A stretch of DNA of 64,000 nucleotides from Calliopum simillimum (taxonomy: Eukaryota; Arthropoda; Insecta; Diptera; Lauxaniidae): the NCBI GenBank assembly GCA_951812925.1, contig OX638370.1, positions 32,793,948 through 32,857,947 on the forward strand, written 5' to 3'. The stretch's first letter is position 1. The number at the start of each line of letters is the position of its first letter. A program made the translations under genes and the position numbers. Positions 34,724 to 45,400 of this stretch are shown here, piece by piece. Below the pieces are notes generated by a model. The model made no database searches and was not told where the DNA came from. It saw nothing but the letters and a program-made list of their open reading frames with translations.

Positions 34724-35044
34724 TGGGGAAATCCGTTTCGATTCCGTAAATACTTCAAATACGAACTCAAAACGGATTTGCTTTATTGAATTTTTATGAT
34801 GAAAAAAATATTTTTGATTTGTTTTTTTTTTCTTTTTATTTTATTGCGTATGATTTTTTGTAAACTTTTCAAACTCTGTTTGAAAAAATGTTTTTGATTC
34901 CAAATTTGAGTATATAACATTTTTTATCAAAAGAAGAGAAGAAAAACAACACAGAATACTTATAAAAAAACAACAGAAATTTGTTTAATATACAAACTTT
35001 AAATCTCAACATCAGATAAGTCTACATCAGTTAATTAAACATCA

Positions 35045-35140
35045 TATCGGTCAATAGCCTAGTTGTCTAACGTCTCGTGTATGAAAGAGTTATACCCCGG
35101 GAGCCTGAGTTCGACTCCCGGCCGGGCTAGTAATTTTTTT
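35045..35140 (+). other. tRNA-like segment with A- and B-box motifs and T-run
   Basis: ATAGCCTAGTTGTCTAACG resembles a tRNA D-arm/A box, and AGTTCGACTCC at 35108 a B box (10 of 11), about 50 bases apart as in real tRNA genes. It ends CCGGCCGGGCTAG and a long T-run. No 7-bp acceptor stem can be formed with the 5' side, so I call it a tRNA-derived SINE-like module. Confidence 0.45.
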
Positions 35141-35430
35141 TTTTTTTTTTGTTATTTTGTTTTTTTAATTAAAAATAAGCGCTTCACCCTGTTTTGTTTT
35201 TTTTATAAGCTGCATTAACATTATTAAAAGCGAATCCGTTTTGAATTCGTTTTTGATGTACGTTACAGGTTCGAAACGGATCCATAAAAGAAGAAAAAAC
35301 GATTCGTTTTTTTTTTAGGAATCCTTCCCGCAAACGGATCAGTAACGGATACGTAGCGGATTCCGTAACGGATAAAAAGAACGAAAATATGAACCCGTTA
35401 TGGATCCGAAACGAGTCCGTTTGGCACACT

Positions 35431-36459
35431 GGGACCATTGGCGACAGTGGCAGTAGCAACAACGACAAGAGCAACACAACGATGCAAAATTCTAATGATT
35501 TTGCTCCAATTAGTTTGTGTGTCCTTTTATGTATGTCCTTATTTGGAATTCATTTGTGCTGATTGGAAATTAATTTTCTTGTCATTCATTTTATGGCTGC
35601 TGCTGCTGCCATTACCTCGTACTCTTTTACACTCTGTTACATCTCAGTTAATTAGGTCTCTATTGTTTTTTTATTTTTTGTTGTTTATATCTTTTTTGGT
35701 TGCATATCAAAATTGCAAGCAATTTATTTAAAATTTAGTGAGGATGGGGGTGAAGAAAAATCTTTGAATGACATAATGTTTTTGTTTTTTTGCAATTATA
35801 AAAATATTTTCATGTTTTTTTTTTGTTTGTTTTTAAATGCATTGAAAAGAAAATGCAAAACAATAAAAAAAGTAAAATTGTTGTTGCTATTTATATTCTA
35901 TTTGCATTTATTTTTGTAACATTTGAATGATATTTATTTTGGTTTGTTTTTTTCTTTTCCCATTTGAAATTCTATTAATGTATAAATATAAAAAGTTATC
36001 TACTAGAATACATTTGTACAATAATGGCTTGAATTAAAAAAAAAACTTTATTTGAAATAAAGATGATTATTTTCAAACTAAACTACGGTTACACTCACAA
36101 TCAAATTCTGCAGGTATAAAAAAAAAATTGTGACATTGGCCCACAGGAACCGAAGATATGAGAATTTTTCTGAAACCGACTTTTTTAAGCTCGAAAACAC
36201 GTCATAATTTGAGCGAGCCACTCACTGCACAAAGTGATTAACTCCACCTTTCCAAAAAATTTTAAATCTAAATGTCAAAGTTTATTATGCATTTAATAAA
36301 TTTCCAAAATGTTAGGGATTACCATCATCAATTGAGAAAATTTGTTTTGCCATTGGCTAATAAAAAGGTTATTTCAGGAGCCATTTTGGTTTAACTTGCA
36401 TAGTTTTAGTGATTTGTAACATAATGTCAGCCAATTCATATTTTGCTTCGAAATGGACT
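35431..36459. other. AT-rich, no gene recognised
   Basis: T-rich plus strand with spurious hydrophobic frames; no domain, no repeat of note. Confidence 0.4.
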
Positions 36460-38115
36460 TACACCACTTAAACTCCACTTTAATCTAACTATCGTTATTT
36501 CGACTTCACTTAATTTAACTTCAACTTAACATGAGTTTACTTCATTTCACTTGTAGTCAACTGTACTTTGGGTACATTTCACTCTAGCTACACTTCACAA
36601 AACCAACACTTTAGCAATACTTCACTAAGCAATACTTCACTTTCGCTACATTTCACTATAGCAAACACTTTACTCTAGCTACGCTTTATTTCAGCTACTC
36701 TGTACTTCACTTCAAATACACTCCTCTCCTAAGCTACCCTTCACTTTAGTAAGATTAACTGCACATCGGTTGAGTTATACATACTATGATTTAACTTCAC
36801 TTCAGATACACTAAGCTTCAGCTACACATCAGTTCAGCTTCATTTTAATTACGCTTCACTCTTAACTAAACTTCATTTCAACTTTAAATTTTCTTTTGGC
36901 TTCACTTCAGATCTACTTTAATTTCTTCTTTTCTTCATCTACACTATAGCAACACTTCACTTAAGCAATACTTCAATTTAGCTATACTTCAATTCAGCTA
37001 TACTTGAATATCTTTTTTACTTCATCTACACTATAGCAACACTTCACTCAAGCAATACTTCAATTTAGTTATGCTTCAATTTAGCTATACTTCAATTTAG
37101 CTATACTTCAATTTAGCTATGCTTGAATACCTTTTTTACTTCATCTAAACTATAGCAACACTTCACTTAAGCAATACTTCAATTTAGTTATACTTCAATT
37201 TATCTACACTTCAATTTAGCTATACTTGAATACCTTTTTTACTTCATCTAAACTATAGCAACACTTCACTTAAGCAATACTTCAATTTAGTTATACTTCA
37301 ATTTAGCTATACTTGAATATCTTTTTTACTTCATCTACACTATAGCAACACTTCACTTAAGCAATACTTCAATTTGGTTATACATACTTCAATTTAGCTA
37401 TACTTCAATTTAGCTATACTTTAATTTAGCTATGTTTGAATATCTTCTTCACTTCATCTACACTATAGCAACACTTCACTTAAGCAATATTTCAATTTAG
37501 TTATACTTCAATTTATCTACACTTCAATTTAGCTATACTTGAATACCTTTTTTACTTCATCTAAACTATAGCAACACTTCACTTAAGCAATACTTCAATT
37601 TAGTTATACTTCAATTACTTCATCTACACTATAGCAACACTTCACTTAAGCAATGCTTCAATTTAGTTATACTTCAATTTAGCTATACTACAATTTTCAA
37701 TGAATCTACGCTTCACTTTAGCTAAACTGTACTTTACTTAGTAATACTTCACTTCTCTGGACTATAATTCAGCTAGACTTCACGTTAACAACCTTTACTA
37801 CAAATTCATTTTATTTCAGCTAGACACTTAAGCCATACATTTCTTCAGCTACCGTTCACTTTAGTTAAACTTCAATTTAGTTAAACATCGGTTGCGCCTT
37901 ACATTGGCTTAACTTTGCTTCAGTAACAATTCACTTCAGTTGCACTTCATTTCAGCTACACTTTACTTCAGCAAATCTTCATTTCAATTACGCTTCACTT
38001 CAAATTAAATTTTCTTTTTGTTTTGGTTTGACTTTAGATTACATACTTCGATTTCATTTTAGCTTTACTTCATCTTCTTTACTTCACTTTATGTTCTTTA
38101 CTTTACTTCATTTTT
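36460..38115. repeat. Hierarchical satellite based on ACTTCAATTTAGCTAT
   Basis: About 1.65 kb of degenerate repeats of a roughly 16-bp unit (ACTTCAATTTAGCTAT and variants). In the core, the phrase CTTCATCTACACTATAGC recurs at 36933, 37020, 37139, 37242, 37329, 37452, 37555 and 37618. The spacing pattern 87/119/103 then repeats as 87/123/103, so a block of about 310 bp was itself duplicated. The edges (36460-36930 and 37700-38115) are more degenerate. Confidence 0.85.
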
Positions 38116-38494
38116 TTTACTCTACTCTCCTTTATTTCAGCTCAATTGTTTTATTTCCCATAATTTTGCTAAATGTCACATTTTCAATTTGCGATCGACG
38201 AAGAATTCCTCTTGAAATTAAATTCCTTTTACATACATTTGCAGCGTTTTGAACGCCTTTAAGTGTTTTCGCGAAATATTCATAGAACTCCAATTATTTT
38301 CGTACAATCTAAATAGAAAAAAAACTTTATCCAAAAATAAGTTTAAAAATATTTCAAATTACACTGACATTTCGATAGCAGATATTTTTAAGCTGCAAAA
38401 TCGAAATTAAAAAAAAAGAAGTCAACATATTTTTTTACGCATTTGATCAAAAACAATTTTAGCTAATTTTTGATTTTTCTTTTATTTTTTGCAG
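38116..38494. other. Region before the probable macoilin 5' UTR exon
   Basis: T-rich sequence leading to a strong polypyrimidine tract and GCAG acceptor at 38491-38494. Probably the 3' end of an intron. Confidence 0.4.
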
Positions 38495-39400
38495 AATACA
38501 CGTTTGTTAACACAAGAGTGATATCTCGTGTTGTAGGCCTTTGCAACAACAGCTACAACAACAACAGCAAAAACAAAAATAGCGCCAATAATAAAAAAAC
38601 AAAAACACAGTAATTGTAAAAGTTGTCGAAAGCACAAGAACAACAGCAACATTAGTGGCAGCAATAGCAACAAGAACAACAACAACTAAAAAAATATTCA
38701 CTGATCAAGGTGTTGACACCGAAAAACGACAATTGTTTGAATTTGTTGTTGTTTTAGTGCTGCACATAGCAAAATTCCTTAAGGCTAAAACAAAACGACA
38801 GTTTGTTGTGATGTGAGAGCGAGCACAAAGCCGTCCTCTTACAAAAATATTGTAGTAGAAGTTTCGAGAAAGGAACCCCCCGCAACTTGCTGCTGTAACA
38901 TTCAACAAACCGCCACATTTCGTCTTACGTTCGATCTCCTTTTTAGGTTGTTTCATACGTCGTTTTCATCCCGTATGTTGTACATCATTTGCTGGTGACT
39001 GCCGCCTCAATGCAAAAAAAATTAAATTACAAAAACAGCAAATTTGTTTAGATGCAAAGAGAATATAAAAAAAAATATAAATAAAAATAGACGACGACAA
39101 CAACAACAACTTGAACGACGTGCTCTGTTATAAAGTAGCAGCAACAACAACAAATATAATAACGTCAACAGCAAGAATACGAAAAACTATCTCTAAAAAT
39201 TAGTATTGAATATTCAACGCTCGAGTGAGAGTGTTTTGTGGAACCAAGGAAAAAAGTAAAGCAGAAAAAAACAAATCAAGTTGGGATACAAAAACAAAAC
39301 GACGAAGAAGAAAAAAAGGTGGTGTAGGAGGCAAAGCCCAAAGTAGTAGGCAAAAAATACACGTTTTTCTTTCAAAAAACAATACAAAAATTTTAACAAA
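38495..39400 (+). other. Probable 5' UTR of macoilin
   Basis: After a TTTTATTTTTTGCAG acceptor, the sequence becomes rich in CAA/AAC triplets (ACAACAACAACAGC type) as in long 5' UTRs of neural fly genes, and runs without an intervening splice signal to the macoilin ATG at 39401. If the acceptor is used, there is at least one noncoding exon further upstream; alternatively transcription starts within this region. Confidence 0.5.
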
Positions 39401-42400
39401 ATGAAGCGACGTAATGCTGATTGTGGTAAATTACGACGTCCGATAAAACGTAACAAAATTACGGAAGGCATGTACGGCAGGTAAGCTATGTACTGGAAGT
39501 TGACATTTTATATTAGGACTTTACCTAGAGATTTAAGTGATTCAATGGAATTAAACATTCATTTAGTTTTGGTTGGTAAGCTTTTTACATTCAACCTTCA
39601 GTGTTTTATTTTTTGTCATTCCATTTGTAAGAAAACTGAATATAAAAAAAGCATTTTTTTCCATTACATTTACTGACTAGAATTTACAAAAACGAAACAT
39701 CATATGGGCAATTTCACAAAAAAAAGCTGTAATTTTGCGTCCCACTAATTTTTTATCAAAAACAATTTTAAATCTAGCTTTAAAACATTATAGCATATTA
39801 GATTCAGACGTTTTCTATATTCTACATAAATTACTGCCCTAAAGTGGGCAAAATTCTTGTATAGGTGTTTGTCGTCATCGACAAAAATTGAGTGTAGACC
39901 AAGTTTAACTACTTCTAAGTTCAAAAACTAGAAAGTTTCATACAATTTTCTTAAACTAACTGTATGCGTGATAAGAAGTTTCCCAACAAACAAAAACGTT
40001 TGGAAATTAACATGCAAAATGTTTGGAAATTCTTGAATTTTAATTATTTAATAATAGCAAACTTAGGGAAATCATTTGGAACAAGCTTATTATAAATGTT
40101 TTTAAACAATATTTTCCAAATACTTTTATACAATATTTTTAAATTTTTTTTTTTAATTTTTCTATTAAAAATTTGTTAGTGGTTCTTAAGTTCATTAAGC
40201 AACAATTTCCAAACATTTTTGTATTTAATTTAAAATAAAAAAACAAAATGTTTGTTTACTGAGAATCGAACATATGACTTCCAAGTTATAAGTCGACAAT
40301 CTTATCAACTTATCAAAAATAATTTATCAACGTATCAGTAAAATAACTTATCTACGTACCAGTTGTGATTTAAATGCCTTGTTTTACTTAGCTCGATAAC
40401 TCATTGAAAAAAAAACTAAATAAATAAAAATTTTCGAATGGTCGGAATACGATTACTTAAACATTTAGAAATAAACATTTAGAAATAAACATTTTTTTGT
40501 TGTTCATTTCAACCTTACAAATAAATTGTAAAAATTCTAAAAATCAACATTTTCCAAACGTTTGAAAATTGGTTATGAAAACATATAGAAATAACCTTTT
40601 TCCAAGCATTAAATGATAAGGGTTATAAAAATGTTTGGTGGGTTGTAACTAACTTTTTGCCTTCATCAGTTGGAATCTAATTTGACTTGCCTACCATTGG
40701 ATCACAAGAATTAAATCTAAACAATAAAAAGTACTGCAGATTCGTATTCCTGAATATTCGGTACTAAACGTTAGTCTTCAACTCAAAACATTTCGTGGCA
40801 CTAAAGCCCTTTTCTCTTTGTGAGCTAAACAAATTTATTTTACTTTAAAAATGTGTCTTTCACACTTAAAAATTTAATTTCAAGACTTTACGCTAATTTA
40901 AGCGCAAAGATCCTTTTTCGTGTCACTCGTTTACCAGGGGATATTTTGAAATAAATATTTTGGAATTTACTAAGGAAAATGAAAATTTAATAATTTCCAG
41001 TTGATTTGTAATTTTTTTTTTCACGTTTATTATGACAACTTTGAACTGTTTCTTCAACTATTTGCGGTCTTTTTTTTTTGTTTTTTTTTTTTTTGTTATT
41101 AACCAAAACTATGGCTTTTTTGTAGAATAGCCCATATAAAAACACATCTGTCGATTGCCGTATTCTATCATTACTATGAACTCTGGACTATAAAGGAAAA
41201 ATGTTTATTAGCCTTATCATGTATGACGAACGAATCGTTTTACTGATTTTCAACTGCTTATATCCTCCAAGTTAAAAGATGATTTGAAGTTTATGCTTAC
41301 AAACTTTGTTCTTTGAACTAAAATGAACGCTTAGGTTATAGTCAGTTCTTAATAAAAAGTTTTAATAAGTTGATATTAATGAGTGAAAATCAGTCACTTT
41401 ATTCGTTCGTCATACATGATAAGGCTATATGTATATTTTTATTTTGAGGAATTTTGGAAATTGAAAGTTTCATTAGGATTCCTAACGTCTGAAAATGTAT
41501 TTATAAAAATCAAATTACATACTTGCATTGTGCGTTTATCGATTCGATTAATGCAGTGATGGAAAAAATAATAGAAACGACAGGCACTTAACATTTGGAA
41601 GGATATCAATACTTTTCAAAGCATATTGTGCGTACTTTATGATGCTTCTGTTTTTCCGGAAACTTTAGAAAAAATATCAATTTGTCAGTGAACAGGTTTT
41701 GCACTGGAATATGTAATAGAAATTTGATTTAATTTTGCTCTTTTATTTCCATTTAGAAACAGTTAACAAGACATTTAGGAAGAAAGTAATAATTTCTCTG
41801 TGGTTTTTGTTTGAATGCTGTTATAATATTTAGAATGGATCGTCCAAAGTACAGATATTGAAATAGAGGTCATGCTGGAGCTATAGTATGAAGAAAAAAC
41901 AATATGTGAAATGGCGAAGTTGATGGAATGCTTTATAAATAATGTCTATTTCTAATCCTAAAAAAAAAAAAAAACGATTTCTCTCATCGGAAGGACAATA
42001 AAATAATTTAACCAGTCGAACGATCCCAAATGGGTTGATAGAAAACGGATTAAAGGCACATTTTGCTAGTTAAAGCACAAAAGATATTCAACCATGAATT
42101 AAGGAGATATGCAATTTTGCATGTAAATAAAAGGCGCATAAGAATTTCTAGGTTTTTTTTTTCTTGCAATATTGCTACTATTTGACAGAAAATGGTTTGT
42201 GGTGAGAAATGGTGTAAAAAAGCAATAAATCAATGATTCCAATCTTAAAAGAATAGAATTCCATTTGTTTATGATGTGAAACTTCTTTGGAAGCGCTAGG
42301 GGCGAAATTTCAAAGTGAGTGACTTTTCGATGAGTAGCGCTCGGGGCGAAACGAAAAATCTCTTACACTGTTTGACATGATTTTTGTAACATGAATAATT

Positions 42401-45400
42401 TTAGATTTTTTGAGTTATCCATTCCATTTTTACAAAAACAGTCGAATGATATGGGTGCATTACAAGCCACGATTTTGAGATATCCAAATCTGAAAGTGTA
42501 AAAAACATGGATTTCCGATTTTTTCGAAATTAGATAACAAGACAAGGTTATTTTTTAGCATAAATCCTGATGCGATAGTTAAAAGTAGTGGCATTTGTCT
42601 CCAAAACACACATAGTATATCGTTGCCTATTTTATTTGAAATAAACTGAAGTATCGAAAAAATTTAAATAAAAAATAGGGGTCTGCACAAGACGTCTTTT
42701 TCGAGTTTTAATACATTTCTTTTAAAGGTACGTTATGTCTTGTACCCGCTTTTTATTTATCAAAGACTTCAGTTCAGTGTCGTGTGCAAATGCCTTGTTA
42801 GTACTTTGCTATGAAAGAAAAAAAAAAAAAAAATATTCCACAGAACTGTCTTGTTTTATTTGCTTCAGTTCAGTTCAGTTCAGTGCATATACTATAGTTG
42901 CAGTGTACACTACAAAATGTTACTCTAATGCAAAATGTACATAGTTTTTAGCTCTCTTAAGCCTGTTATTGAAAATGTATGAAAGCTACTACAATCCTGG
43001 GTTTACCAATTCGTTGTAACAGTAAACTGACCTTAAGTAATTGTATAAAATAATATAAAGTACACTGAAGTATTTGCTAGAATTAGATTTTTTATTTGAC
43101 ACTGATAAATCAAGACAGTGCACTTCAGTGTCAAAATGAAATCAATATACAGTGAAGATTTGAATCTTGATTTTTTTAGATCTAATACTACAGTTCAGTG
43201 TAAAATGTGCGAGTAAAAAAAAAAAATAATATGTTTTAAGATGTCCTGTGCAGGCAGGCCCCTAATTATGAAAATCGATTTTTTTGCACGCTTTTTGCTT
43301 TAAAGGTAAGAATATCTCGAAATTCAGACGTGATTCTGAGGCCAGATTCTGCCTTTTATTTATTTACAAGTTCGTCATCAGCAATTCTAATTTAATCAGA
43401 AATTAGGTCAATGTTATAAAATAAAAGGGGCTCACCTTCTGAAGACATGCTCACTCCCCTCTTTAGCTAAGCATAACTTTTTTTTTAAAGAATTTTAAGA
43501 GGCTCTTGAGTTAATTTATGTTAAAAAGATAAACACAAGAATATTTTTTTATTGAATCACTTATTATTATTTTTAATCGAAAAATTCTTAAAAACTTGTA
43601 ATTAATATTATGCTAAGAACAGGTCCTTGAGTTGGCAGGTGATAAAAAAATTGCTAATTAAATTTGTTTGTTATCTTTGTCGACAGTCAAGCTTCAATTT
43701 TGCTTTATATCAATATCTTTTTTTCTACATTCTTCGAATCAACTTTGATGTCACAGTTGACTGTTGCGCTTCAATTGTTCGAATTTGACGATATATTTTA
43801 TGCTTTAATTTGGTATTCAATCTTAATGAGTTGTTGCTAAATTTATAGTACGAATATTCGGGGTTTTTCTATTTGCTTACGAGTATTTGTTTTTGTTTGG
43901 TCGGTGGTCACTTGTTTGCTTTGGTCAGAGTGCGCTGCTGCGTGCGCTTATGTGTTTAATTTATTTTCTTGTTTGCGCCCAACTTTGCAAATGGTTCTAA
44001 TTAAGAATGTGTTTGGTTTTTACCAATGTTTACTGAATTTTTTTTTGCAATCAGTATTATTAGTTTACTAATGGATTTACCTTTTGATTTAGGGCTTCTT
44101 TACTTTATTGAGTTAATTTCAGTTTAGTTTTCTTTTTAAAATTTCATTCATTTTGTCAGGTTCTTGGTGAACCTTTATTAATTTATAAAAGAAGCTCAAA
44201 CTAAAAATATTGTGCTAGTTTTCAGATAGTTTTTCTTATTCTTGTAATTAATCATCTCCATGCAAGATCTTTTGTGAAAACTCATGAATCCCCATGACTT
44301 TCGCAATCTTTCGATTTCCTTCTCCAACGACCTTATCCAATTTAAATTACGCCTTATTTCTGGCTCAGATGGCAAAACCTGGTATTGATAATTTTTTGTG
44401 AATATGATCTCGGTGAGATCAACAAGTTGGCAGATTTTCTCAGAAAAACATCTTGATCCCTGGTATTGTGCTATTTTCATAGCATATCAAATTTGCTCTC
44501 CTAAAAAAGTATAAAAACATCCGATACCAAGTTTTGCAGTCTGAGCACAGATTTGCTCTTTTAGGTTAGGATATCTCAGAATTATGATGTGATGTAGCAA
44601 TTCTCAGACAGGATTCGGATTCAGCATCGAGCCTTTCTTTGTGGATCTTTCTTATGTACCTTAGTTTTTGCTATAATTTTTCCTGTTATGCTTATCAAAA
44701 TGTTTGCATAATTTTTCCTAGATAGCAAGTTAAAATGAAAAATTTTGTCATGTAGTGTTGTTTTCAATAATTCTTGCGTTTATAATCTGATTGATAATCT
44801 AAAATTTTTAATCGCTAATTCATTTTTACGGGGCATGAGTGCATAAATAAACTTTCCAAAATTTAACTAATTGAAATTATATTTAAAGCTAATGACATAC
44901 AATGGAAACAAATTTATCAATACAAACATATATACATATAAGTTTATATTTTTTAATAAATAAATATCAATAATGTTGCTATCATCTTTTTATATTTGTT
45001 TTTGTTTTTTCTAGCACAACTGTTTTGTACATGAAATTTTTGGTACTTTGGGCCATTGTGATAACAGCTGACTTTATGTTTATGTTTCGTTTTGAATTTT
45101 TATGGCCTTTTTGGCTGCTTTTACGATCGGTACATGACTCGTTTAAATATAAGGGTTTGGTAAGTTTGTTAACAATTTCAAATAAGAACATTTTTAATAA
45201 TATTTTAATTTGTTTTCAAAAAAGGCCTTTTCTGTGTTATTCGTATGCATTGCAATTACATCCGATTTGGTATGTTTATTCTTTATACCAGTGCATTGGC
45301 TACTATTTGCTGCAAGTACATATGTTTGGGTGCAGTATGTTTGGCATACAGGTATGCATATTTAGTTTATCACTCATATTTTGTAATAATAAAGTTTATA

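Larger units (their letters stand above)
34424..35430. repeat. Fold-back-type repeat with tRNA-like modules (34.4-35.4 kb)
   Basis: A unit of the type CCGTTTCGAATCGTACATCA followed by AAAACGAATTCAAAACGGAT occurs at about 34424, 34549 and 34728 in direct orientation and inverted at 35228-35290. GAAGCGCTTATTGGCGAA at 34491 links it to the 6.5- and 23.4-kb loci. Two B-box-bearing segments lie between the units in opposite orientations. No coding capacity. Confidence 0.5.

Noticed and set aside
35045..35140. A tRNA gene
   Set aside because: A- and B-box motifs and a T-run are present, but I could not form a 7-bp acceptor stem or a regular anticodon arm, and it lies inside a repeat.
36460..38115. 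A CRISPR-like array
   Set aside because: Repeats are contiguous and degenerate with no unique spacers, and this is a eukaryotic genome; it is a satellite.
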